Below, one piece after another: positions 38,101 through 50,100 of a DNA stretch of 64,000 bases. The stretch covers positions 3,504,515-3,568,514 of the forward strand of contig OX422204.1 in assembly GCA_949130485.1 (NCBI GenBank), written 5' to 3'. Position 1 is the first letter of the stretch. Each line of letters opens with the position of its first letter. The stretch is from Agelas oroides. Taxonomy: Eukaryota > Porifera > Demospongiae > Agelasida > Agelasidae. Below the pieces are notes generated by a model. That model did no database searches and was not told the DNA's origin. It worked only from the letters and a program-made list of their open reading frames with translations. The position numbers were made by a program, and so were the translations under genes.

Positions 38101-41100
38101 CTGCCATGTTCAGCAGCAATAAAATTTCACAACATCACTTACTCCAACAGACCCAGCTCATGCACTTGACAGTTTCTGCATTCAAGACTAGTCTCACAAG
38201 CCAGACCCTTTCCGTTCCACAGTGCAGATCGCTTTCAGTATTGGCACGCAGAGGAAGGCACTAAGAATCGTCATAAATGCTTTGAAGTGAAATTGTAAAT
38301 CCAAACATCAAACTTCTTCCCTCTGTGTGCCGCATACTGAACGCGATTGGTGCTGCGCAGAAAGGGTCTGGCTTGCAAGACTAATTCAAGACAGACCATA
38401 CCTGCCATCCTCAGCATAGCAACTACATCACAGCCACCCACAACATAACTCACCCCCCATGCACATCAACATGCACTCCACACCCAGCACTACCCATCCC
38501 ACTGCCTTCAACAACCCTCCTATGAACACAACTAACAAACACAAAGTATAGTTGGCAAAATGGCACAAGATGTAGGGATGGTGTGAAATTGTTGTGGTGT
38601 CATTCCCATCTAGTTTGGTTGGTTTTTGAGGGTTCCATCCCTACATGCACTTGTTTTCATTCAGAAAACTTTTTTGTGACTTTATATAAAGCGCCGAACA
38701 CATGATTTCGGCGGATTCGTCGAGGATATACATGTATATCCTCGACGAATCTGCAGGAATCATGTTGGCAAACCTTCACAGCTGACTAGTTGATTCACGA
38801 ACACAGGGCAATGTCTTAAAGTAGGCTTACTGATTATCTCAGGCTGCAGCCTGAAGCCTGAGACAATCAGTAGGCCTACTTTAAGGTTACGGGATACGTA
38901 ATGGGGCACAGTCAACGGGTTTAGACTCACTAACCGCAAAGCTGTTACACGGCACTAGACCACAGTTGCAAAACGTGAAAAGAGTGACACTCAACACGTT
39001 CATCACAGCAAGAACTGATAGGTTACCTTGATACGAGCGTTTATTCATACGCGGTCAAACTTTGTAAACTTTTGAACCAAAATCTGACCGTCCAAACAAT
39101 CGAGAGCGACGAACGATACTCCAGATTGACAGCTTTTAACTTACTCGAGGCCCAACAGAACATCTTGTTGCAAGCGTCTTTCGGGATTTGAGACTTGTCT
39201 AGTAAAACTGTATATAGCTACACACTCACGACCTTTCCCCTCTGTAAAAGTACAACAGCTGACGATATTAACAAAATGACTCCGTCAGGCCCTGCATTGT
39301 TCATCGTACAGTAAGTCTCTTCGGTAGATATTTTTGGTTCGAAAAAAAGATACTCGACAACATAATCACGTCAATTCAAAGTCCATAGAGATCAATCAAT
39401 CAATCAATCAATCATCATCGAATAACCCCAAGTGGGGGACGGTACAAAGAGATAATTACAATGAACACAGCAGGAACATGCACATGCACCCATACAAGAA
39501 CACAAAATCAACGTCCATTGCGTTGTACAAGTACACACGCTGCAGCTGTCATGTCAGGAAAGAGAGGGTGGACATCTTGAGAGCAGTGGTGAACTGAGAT
39601 ATTGTGACCTCAGACGAGTGGTATTCAAATACGACCACAACCATTGAACTATAGTGAACAGCTCCATTGACTACTCCTCTTGGTCAGGGAGGGAGGAGAG
39701 GGGGAGACAGGGGTACAGATGCACATAGTACAAGCCAACTAAGGTGTCTTTGTTAGGAGTCTCTCAGCTACTACAGTATAGTGCATGTCTTTGACCTGAG
39801 AGAGTCTTGTCAAATCCTCAAATTATGTTAGCCCACCAATAATCAGTGTCCATATGAACAGGTGAATGGGCAGCAAACCATGCAGCTTAGCCAGACGGGC
39901 GCTGCAGTACAGTAGCCCAGAACCTGCAGCTGTGCACCCAGGGCACTTGGGGTAGACACCACCAGCACATCACCAGTCACCAGCACAGACACCTTGTCAC
40001 TGTCTTCCTCCAGAGCTGCCACCTCTGTCGTATGACTAAAACAAACATAATCAGAAGCTGCCACCTTCCTTGTCGAAACTCACACCACGTGGTTAAGAAG
40101 CTGTCCATGTCTACAGTTGAGTGGAGCAGGCCAGCCAGTAAGCCAGCTTAGTCAGATGGGCGCTGCAGTATACAGTAGCCCAGAACCTGCAGCCGTGTAC
40201 CCAGGGCACTTGGGGTAGACACCACCAGCACACCACCAGCACACTACCACCAAACCAGGACGGCCGTCTTGTCAAAACGGTCTCGTATTTTCCAGAGCTG
40301 CCACCTTCCTCGTCATCAGTGTGCATGCGCAGTTGAACCTTTTGCTATTGCGGTGCCAGGGATATGGAAGTAAACAAACCGAGTCCGAGGGCGTAGCCAG
40401 AGGACGAGGTTTGTTTACTACAACCATAAATCCCTGGCCACCTGTACTATGACTATTATATATCCCACCTGATTGGTCCTTTGTTGTAAACATCTGTACA
40501 TGTGCAAGTGTTTACAGTAACTTCAACATCATTTATATACAACTGCATGTATAAAATCTGTATAGTATGACAATGTAGTGGACTGTAAACTAAAATACAT
40601 GGAGAGGAATTGTTTTCCCTTGTAGCCCTCAGGGAGGGAAAATATCACAGTTAGACCCCTCCTGTTGTATAGGCATAACTATACTATAGGTGGGATATAT
40701 GAATAAATATCCTGTAACTGTAAGAATAAAACTTGAGAATAATAGCAAGCACCTGTGTGTGAAACCAGGGGTGTGGGATAAATAATTGCAACCATGTATT
40801 TCCAGTTTGCTGTAGCTATGTTACATAAAAGTTCTGTAGCAGCCGAGCGTACGTGTTCTTTAATGCAACAGCATTGGTTGAGTGCATCATAGTAAAGTTA
40901 TATGAATTTGATTGCATGTTATACTGTAAAATCGGGAGTATAAGTACCCACCATCAATTATTACAAGTACCCTACGAATATAAGTACCTATCAAAACCTT
41001 TGCTATTAATTTTCTAAATAGTATAGTACTCACTAGTCTCGTTCCCAGACCCTCCTCCAAAGAGGAAAGGAGGGTCTGGCGAATATAGTACAACATCACA

Positions 41101-44100
41101 CTATGGGCTAGCTGTGGACCATACCGCAATGTGTACATAGTGATGCATTAATTAAGTGGGCATGGATGTCAAGTAAGTGTTTACAGCCGCACCTACACCA
41201 CGCGTACTATTGACTATGGCTACTGCGGCCGGTGGTCTCAAGAAGAACACAGAACCTTGCCATTTATGCAGGCGTGCTATACACGACAGCAGGAACCGGA
41301 GAACGCTGGGCTCCAGAACGTCTGAGTGCGCTACTACTGCTACAGACGGTGTGTGTTCTGAGCTCGGACGATGCAGAAACGACTTCGAGCTGCGGTCAGT
41401 GTGCAAGCCATGTTTCCAGGACCTTGAGGGTTTGGGCAAGGCAGAGGCGAAGGTTGCGCTACTAAGGGCACGTTTTCTTGGTTTTCTGCGGCCGAGAGCA
41501 TCAATCGGCTTATCTCCAAGTCCTGCTAAGCGGACGGCTAGCGGCTCCCCCATCGCGGTTACACCGACCCGTCCTGGCCGCAAGCCAGCAAAGCGCATAG
41601 CCAGCGATTCTCCCATCGCAACAGGCGGTACCCCGAGTGCTCGGTCTCCAGCGCGCAAGAAGCCCTTGCTGATCCAACAGAAAGATTTTCCACTGCCAGT
41701 TGGCAACGACACGAATACATCCTGTCCTCTCAAAAATTCTCTCGCTGCTTCCAGCTGCTCGTCTCGAACATCCGGATAACCGAGTCGTCCAAAAGCCTCT
41801 CTCACTGCAGACTCAATCTCCGACACACTCCACTCTCTGCTCGCCATTTTTTTTCGCCCGTTGACACAACACGTTGCGATAATTAAGAGGGTGTTATCAT
41901 AGATAATAGAGTCGACTCTATTATCTATGGTGTTATATAAACGGTAGGTGTCTGACCAATCAAATCGCTCCGCCGAAATTCCGCGGAGGTACAAAAATCT
42001 TGTACTATATTCACCAGACCCCCCTTTCCTCTTGGAGTGTTGAAGGGGGGTCTGGGGACGAGACTAAGTACTCACAGGAACATAAGTACACCCCATGAAT
42101 ATTAGTACCCCATCAGCCCACCAAGTTTGACTGGTCTGTGGGCTGAGTTTCATCATCGAAGACTAAATGTAGAAAATATGCTAGTTGTGCCTGAACAGCC
42201 TGAACAAACTTGCTTGCCAAAATATGTTTATTTTGGACATGCCACAACCACTAATCACTTAGACATGTAGCTCGGGTGGTGCAAAAAGTTTACGGTAAGA
42301 CAGACCCATTTTCACATATTTTGTGCAGTTTTTTTCGAGCTATCCGCCGATATGTAAATCGTGCAGATCGGTCCAGGCGTAACAAAATGTGACAAAATTT
42401 TGTGCGGGGACGTCGATCGAGCCGCGCGCGACACTGTTGACAAAAGCCGCTCGCATGCCGCCTAGTCTCGCGGAGCCAGACTCTCCCGCTTTTCGTGTGA
42501 GAGTCTGGCTCCGCGAGACTACATGCCGCCTAACCTTGCCTGATGCCGACCAAAAGTGGATTTTCGTAAAGTTAAAGTTAAGGTACCATTGTATAAAAAC
42601 GAGCGGAAGTCCGGTGTCACATGCACAGGAAATCCGATCCGGGCCTATACCGATCCGGGCGGATCGGATCCGCTAGCGGATCCGATTTTTTTTTTTAAAG
42701 TGATGATAATACGTATATAGAGCAAACTACAAAGGAGAAATAAAAAATATATAGAATACAACTGTGTGAAAAATGACGACTTAGTTCATAGCTTTTCAAG
42801 GGGCACTTGACCTTCGCTGACTACTAGGTCAACCGGCCCATTGTGTGCGGCGTGTCCGGAAGACGAACGGTGTCAAGTGAATATGGGCACCCCCAAAAAT
42901 GGGCATCCCGGATGCCCATTTTCACGTAAAATTAGGCACCCCGATGCCTATATTCACGTAACTATAGGCATCCGGATGCCTATTTTCACAGTGAATATGG
43001 GCATCCCACTGTGAAAATAGGCATCCCGTGCAAACAGTGAAATTTTGCCCGTGTTAACTATGTTTATAGACATCCCTATGTGAAAATGGGTCTCCCACGA
43101 AATTTGCCCACGAGTAGCTGGTTACATAGCTAGGTATACCTATGTAACAATAGGCACACGGTAAAACTTTTTCACGTAAATGTAGACATCTGGGTGCCTA
43201 TACTTACGTGAAAATAGGCTTTCTAGCTAGCTAATGTTATTGACCACACAACCACACTGCATTTTGACTTCAAAACATCCTAGCATAAATTTTATATAAC
43301 AATTATAAAAAATATATAACTAAAAGTTAGTTACAGGTTGAACAATACCAAATGTCAGGTACAGTAGAGTCAGAACGTAGATTCATGCACTTAAAATGGT
43401 ACCACAAACTACATTTGTCACACTGTATCATATTTGAGTCGTAAGACTCGGGCAGCTGGCAGACACAATACACATGTACAAACAGGTGCTTTGCAGGGTT
43501 CCTGTTCACAGCACCAAGGGCTATGGGGAAAGTCGAAAGCTGCCTACGTTCAAAACACTCAAGTAAGTGCCTCTGCATGCCATTCTGCTCAAATGTGACT
43601 CCCCCAAAGTCATCGCCCATCGCACAGTGGTATGCAGCTGCAACACTGAAGACACCACAATCAGTGCTGCCTTCCTGCTGTTGAATGGAGTTGGCTGTAA
43701 CCATGAGAGTGCCCCCTCTCACTGCAGGACGATAAAGTCGAACCAGTTGCTCCTCTGTGCTTGGACACAGGTATCCCGGAAAGCAGCTGTCATAAATATG
43801 GACTTCGCCATCGTGATAAGCTGTTGCCACCCAGTGCTGTCTTTCTGGAACAAATAATATCTGTACAGCTGCATGTACAAGAAGGATAGAAACAATGCTT
43901 ATCAACATTGGACACAAAGTTATCCAGCAGGCATGTTTGGTAACAAAATTGGTACATCTAACTGTATCAACACATACCTTCAGGATAAAATCCACCGCAT
44001 TCAGACACTGGTTCAAAAGAGCTAGTCTGTGAAAGCAGAGTGGACTGCAGACTCTGAAGTTGTGGGAACTGCTCACCCAACATCTTTTGTGCAGCATTCA

Positions 44101-47100
44101 TGTGGACATCAGTTAGCTTTCCCCCTTTTTCAATGATCACCTTATCCTTCCTTGTTAGCATAAGGTCTCTAATCCAATACTCAGATGCCTGTAAAAGAAC
44201 AATATCAATTCAGTGCTTTAGTGTTAGAATCTATTAGAGAAGAAGGTATAGTTAAAATGTAACAATGAGGTACAGAAGTTTAAATTTCTCTCTTTAGGCT
44301 TTCCTACATATTTTCCTTGGCTTTGACTCTCCATCACTACGTTTAAAGCTATCCCCTATATGATGTACCTTGCTCTTCTTTGCTGCAGGACCACTAGTCT
44401 GAATGTCGTCTTCACTAGCCCTCTTCACATAGATCTTGAGCCGAGCTATATTTGCTTTTTTCTTCACCACCTTCCCATCTCTGCTTAGCTCATAAAGCCC
44501 TTTTCCAATGCACCGGTGGATAACATATGGCCCAAGCCATGCAGGTTCTAGTTTGCCACCCTTCCTCTGCTTTTGAGCTGTGTTCTCCAGTAAGACCTCT
44601 GTTCCTGCTGCTATTTCTTCTGGCTGATGCTTTCTGTCGTAGGTTTCTTTTTGTTTCTTCTGAGCTGACAAGATGTTGCTATCTGCCTTTTTGAACACTT
44701 TCTCCCTTGACTTGATCAGTGCTTGGACAGCAGTGTCGACATCTGGTGCATTCTCATCAGGTGTATTGGATGGAGATAGGACCTCTGCATCAATCGGGAG
44801 CCTCATATGCTGCTGAAACAGCATGTAGTATGGAGAATGCTTGGTTGATGCCTGGCGGGAGGCTCGATAGCCCATCAGCACCGTGTCTAGCTTCTCATCC
44901 CAGTTTGTTTGGTCTTCATTACACACTTTTGCCAAGCACTGTGACAGCGTCTGATTAAAGCGCTCTGTAAGTCCGTTTGTCTGCAAAAAAAAATATGGTT
45001 AAATAGGTCTCTTTGGCACTACACTGTATTGTTAATACCGGGGTATATACCTGTGGATGATATGCGCTTGTGATCCTGTGGTCAGTGTTGGTGATGGTAT
45101 ACAACTCTGCAGAAAGCTCGTTTACAAACTCTCTTCCTTGATCTGTTATCAGAGTCTCAGGGCTTCCGAATCTGCAGATCACCTGCAGAAAGCACAAAAT
45201 GTTATTCTTATAGTTGTCAGTTTACTTCTTCAGACATGTGAATACTTACAGAATAGATGAATCTGGCAACACCTTCAGCATGCTTTGATGGGAGTGGTGC
45301 TGCTTCTGCCCACTTGGAAAAGTAGTCAGTCAGTGTGACTACATACTTGTTGCCTCGTGGTGTCTCAGGCAGTGGGCCTATCATATCCATTCCAAGCTGA
45401 CAGAAAAGACTGGGTTTTACAGGGATTGGATGCAGCCCCCCCACAGCTTTCTTGAGCTTCTTGTTGCCACACTGGCAACGATCACAGGATTCCACCTACA
45501 AGGGATCATTCAGTAAATTATATAGCACCTGAAATAGTGCAAACACAGAAAGCAGACTAGCCTTGCACCCAGGCCGTTCATAAACTTACATAAGTGCGAA
45601 CATCCACAAACAGTCCAGGCCAATAATACTTGCTGGCCACCATGTCATTAGTTCTGTTAAGACCTAGGTGGCTTGCATTGTGGATACTTGCAATGATCCT
45701 CTTCCTTTGCTCTGTATCCTCCACTACTAATCTTGGAGTGGATGAAGCTGCTTTGCCTGTAGAACAACATATTGAACTTTGGTAGTCACTTCATGTATAA
45801 GGCGCTTTTGTAGCTATAGCAAATGTATCCGTATGTGCATGCATACTTTTACAGGGGTTGAATTATTACAGCTCACCTCCACCAATATAGTACAGATCCT
45901 CATTTTGCAGCATGAAATACTTGGATCTCCTTCGCAGCGAGTTTTTCTCCAGCTTCGATGCTCCTTCAGGGTACTGCTGATAGCGCAGGTAGTTGTAAAT
46001 GGCTGTGAATGCGAATCTCCCATCGGCGCTTTGCTCATCAGAGTGAAGGTCTTCACTGATCTCTTGGTCTCCCATTTCTCTTCTATCTCTCCGGGTATAA
46101 GCTGTATACTTCCTGAATTTGCCACTTTATACTTGGCCATTCTGCGCCTGACATGTTTTGACAACTGACCGTACCGCCAGTGCTGTATACGTGTCATCAT
46201 GACCTTCCCGCCGTTTGCGTGCTGAAGGGGGTTCCTATAATCACGGCGGGATGCCTAAAATCATGTGAAAATGGGAACCCCGGGATGCCCATATTTACGG
46301 GGTGTGTATATTTTCATGACAACGGGCCCCTCGCAGAGAGGTGATGGCTGACCTCAAGAGTGAAAAACTCAGATGGCAACGTAGCCAGGCTATCACAAGG
46401 CTGTACGGTTGGTCTCGCTTCCTTGCCAGCAGGGATGCAAGCCGTTTGTAGGCCACGGAGGCGCATTTCGCCATTCCACCAGAAGTCGAGAACACAAGGG
46501 GAGTGAATGTACCCAGTTCAACCTCGCGAATCCGCTGTTCGTACGTTCTCTGTTTCTCTCTCTCCTGTTTTCGGTAGACTGAGGCTAGCTGGAGCTTCCG
46601 GTGAGTCTGAGCGTTGGGGTTAAAGACCCTTACATCGAAAAATGCTCGCTGATACCGGTTGTCCCAGAAGCCTTGAGCGCTGATATCAAGGCGGGCACCG
46701 TCTTCCGTGTTGGCTGTGGCATATCTGAGTGTTTCACCTGTGAGGGGCTGCAGTGTTGGCTCTAAACACACGTCATGGCACACTTCGGTCATGACTTTTG
46801 CTGTGAAATCCCTCAGCTCATTATGTCTGATGGTTGGGAAGCCTCCAGTGGAGCAACTGAGAGCATGATCAACCGAGAAGGAATGACCACAGACACAATC
46901 GTTGGGTAGGTTGGCCGGCTGCCAGTTATACCGAAGGCACAGGGCATCTCTGAATGCTCCTTTATGCAGTGCAAATCCATGCTCCTCAATGGGTAAGACG
47001 GACAACCAGGAAGAGGCACCTTTCTCACTACCCAGTTCCATTGCGCGCTGGAGGTGCGTTGGTAGTGTAGTCCGTAGCTGTGTGGCTGTTACAGCCTGTT

Positions 47101-50100
47101 TTTGTTGTCTGAGTCGCTTGATTTCAGCCTTTGCACATTGTTGTTCTCGGATGGTGTCGAAGGTGATCTCATGTTGTTGCAGGAGAATGAGAGTGGCAAG
47201 AGGAGCAGTGACTTTCTGAGAAGAGGAAAATTCGTGGGCAGCTGTATTCGTTGGCTTCGTAAGGCCTAGGCCACCGAGTCGGGTAGGAAGAGCAAAGAGG
47301 TCTCTCTCAGCGGTGGTAACACAGCCTTTTCCAGTCAGAGCAGGGATGAAGTGGAGGTTGATTGCTTCTTCGAGGGGCTGCAGTAAGTCTGAGATTTCAG
47401 GGATGGTACGGAGGAAGTATGTCCACTTGCTTGCTAAGCCATGTGTGAAAGCGGAGTAGGCAGCATGTGGTTGGGTCGTGGCAATGGATGCAAGCTTCTG
47501 GATGGAAGATGTCCATTCCTTCACCTTGTCCTGTATGTAGCTTACAACAAAGGACCTCGAGCCAAGAGCAGCCCCAAGGTGTCTCTTTCCTTCGGTGGTG
47601 ATGTTCACTCCGGTATTCAGAAATCTCTCTGTTGCTGTTGACAGGTGTTTCTCTTTCACGATCAGCCATGTTTTGCTGGGATTGGCAAAGTATCCAAATG
47701 CGGGGCCAAGGTTGTTCAGCTTCACCCACCACTCATGAAGCTGTTCAAGGCGGCCACTAGCCGTGGCGTCGTCAGCAAACCACACTTGCTTTGCATCAGT
47801 GGACTGTAGTTGGTTAATGAGGGGTAGGATGCCTATGGCATACATGGCCATGGCCAGGGGATCTCCTTGTGTCGTCCCCTCACGTGAGAGAAGGGTTTCA
47901 CCATCAATGAACAGCTGTATATCCTCTCTGTATGTGTTCGTTATGACAGTAGCAAGTGAAGGACAGAGATGGTGGATATTCTGTAGGGCAGCTTGACGAT
48001 TCAGGCTGTTGAATGCGTTGGTAGCGTCAACAAGTAATACGGCTTCGGATTGCTCATCTTGGAAGACACTACGCATTGCATGGATGGCAGCTTCACTACC
48101 AGCCTCCTGACCCGCACAAAGTTGGAGAGAGCCTGCAGCTTCTAGGATGTCGTACTTAATAGCTGCAAGAATGGCTTTGCCAATAATTCTGCGGGAGGTT
48201 TCTCCAATCCCAATTGGTCGTACACCTGGGCATTTGTCAAGGGCTATCAAACGGCTAGCAGTAAGTGGAGCTATACCTCGAGGATCAACATAGTTAGTGC
48301 ATAACTTCCTTGCAACTGAAGCTAAACTGTTGCACAGGTCTGCCGATGCATTTTGAAAAGAAGTGCATAGGCGTCTCCACCCAGTTGAATCAATCCCCGA
48401 AGGACCAGCGGAGCCATTGGTGTGGAGGGCAGCAGTACGGATGCTTGCACCATCTAGACAGTCAAAAACAACTGGGTGAGGTACTGGTCTGGGGGTTGTT
48501 GAGGAGATAAGGGCGTCAGGGTGTGCTGGCTGTCCTGGTGGATGTTTTTTTAGCAACTCGTCACGGACAGTAGTAATCGGTTGATCTGGATGTGTACTCA
48601 GCCTTGTGTCAATGGGGAGTGGTCCTCCTTTTGATTCGTTTGTGAGGATTCGAAGGGCAGCCCTGACCTTTCCCTGCAGCATCAGTTTGGTGAAAAGGCG
48701 TGTAGTTTGTTCCTCCTTACTACTGCGTGCGTGCCTGTGATTCTGTTTGAGGCGGTGTTGTATGGTGCGTCCCTCAATAACGAGATTGTTGATGTCACCC
48801 ATTTGCCAAGAATCGAGTCGTCGTTGTAGGCACACCACTAGCGGATCCGATCCACCCCCGGATCAATTTTACTAGCGGATTCGATCCTTCGCCGCGAAAA
48901 CGATCCGTCTTTGGTGCAAGTGTTCTGTCAAGAAAAATCACTAACTGTCAGGATGATGTACGATTTCTCAACACTTCTAGAACATTTTACATTATTCAGA
49001 ACTTTGTGACTCATGGAAATCGACTACCAGACGATCTACGACTATATCTCCTCTGCGGAAAGTGTCCAGCAGGAGCGGATGTGTAATCCAGAAGCGAGCA
49101 ACGCGGAACAAAGCGAAGAAGTTTGTCATCAACGATGGCGTTTTACACTACATAGGCAAGGAATGGATGCATATACATAATTGCTTTCAGAAGAAGGAAA
49201 TGCAGCCAATCCCACTGACCCGGACAGCCCCGCATGCATCACCAGAGTTACTTTCCTTTAGGGATCGACAAATGTTGGGACTTTTGAAGTGTGTAGGACT
49301 TGAAAGACCACCACCCAAGCAAGAGCAATGGAATTGTATGCAATTGCTCTATACAGTCATAATAACTGTTATAAAATTGTAAGTGTGTATTTGTTTCAGA
49401 CCATGCAAACTGTAGTTTTGACATGGATATTCGTTATACCCTAGTCAAGGGTTTGTCAAGTCAGACTCTGAGTCAATCTATATATCAATCAATCAATCAA
49501 TCAATCAAATTTTATTTATGTCTCACTTGTGCATATACACAACCAGCCTAGTAAGGCTTACGAGACACAACGCTTATACATAAAGATGGTAGGTATAGTG
49601 CTACTGGTAGAAGGTATACAATATAAAAGGGGGGGAGTGTGGTAAGGTGCAGTAAGGATTACAAGGAAATAAAAGAGATTAAAATATGGTGGAGGTTGAA
49701 TGGTCATACAGGGAAAGTAAATAGGGGGGAGGGGGAGGAGGGATGGTTAGGACAACTATAATTTGGATGTTTGAGTCAACTTTTGCATTGTTGTAAGTTG
49801 TTACTTTTACCCCATACACGAGACAAACTACACTGACATGCCTTCCCCTGGAGCCAGGCTGCCTCTCTAAGTACACCAGCTAGGAGACAGACAACATGTA
49901 GACAAACAAGCCTTCCCCTGGCACTCCAGTACCAGGGGACAGACTACACAGAGGACGGACAAGCCTTCCCCTGGGACTCTTTTCAGAGTACACCAGAAGA
50001 CAGACTAACACAGGGACATAGAAGCCTTCTCCTGGCACCCATTTCAGTTTGCCAGGAGACAGATTACATGAAGACAAACGAGTCTTCCCCTGGAGCCCCT

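Larger units (their letters stand above)
41034..42066. mobile_element. 1033-bp TAGTCTC-family element carrying two first exons
   Basis: The terminal inverted repeats start TAGTCTCGTTCCCAGACC and end GGTCTGGGGACGAGACTA, flanked by perfect 9-bp AGTACTCAC copies (41025-41033 and 42067-42075). Two open blocks point at each other inside: a Cys-rich exon on the plus strand from 41216, and a helicase exon on the minus strand from 41847. A 9-bp duplication suggests MULE-like insertion. The helicase cargo recalls helicase-bearing Academ elements; assignment is open. Confidence 0.85.
40924..42190. mobile_element. MITE family M, copy 2, split by a TAGTCTC-family insertion
   Basis: The left piece (40924-41033) begins ACTGTAAAATCGGGAGTATA and carries AGTACCC/AGTACCT motifs. 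The right piece (42067-42190) carries TAAGTACACCCC, CCCATCAGCCCACC and ATCGAAGACTAAA. Both match copy 1 in reverse orientation, and part of copy 3 (59629-59893). Confidence 0.7.
42673..48850 (-). mobile_element. 5'-truncated non-LTR retrotransposon with 13-bp target duplication
   Basis: CTAGCGGATCCGA occurs at 42673-42685 and 48838-48850. Next to the left copy is an 11-T run (42686-42696), that is, a poly(A) tail on the minus strand. The body carries a reverse-transcriptase frame (48838 to 46322) and a 3' part at 42697-42866. The two body parts are separated by the Ginger element at 42871-46321. Truncation at the 5' end, a poly(A) tail and a target duplication are the marks of target-primed reverse transcription. 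Confidence 0.9.

Noticed and set aside
39275-39313. First exon of a new gene (ATG then GTAAGT)
   Set aside because: Only about 38 coding bases, with no downstream exon in phase that I can recognise.
41152-41994. One 280-residue protein on the minus strand
   Set aside because: Only about 60 residues (41847-41668) look like a helicase. The rest is antisense to the Cys-rich exon or upstream leader.
47397-47732. 111-codon minus-strand frame
   Set aside because: Alternative frame of the large reverse-transcriptase gene.
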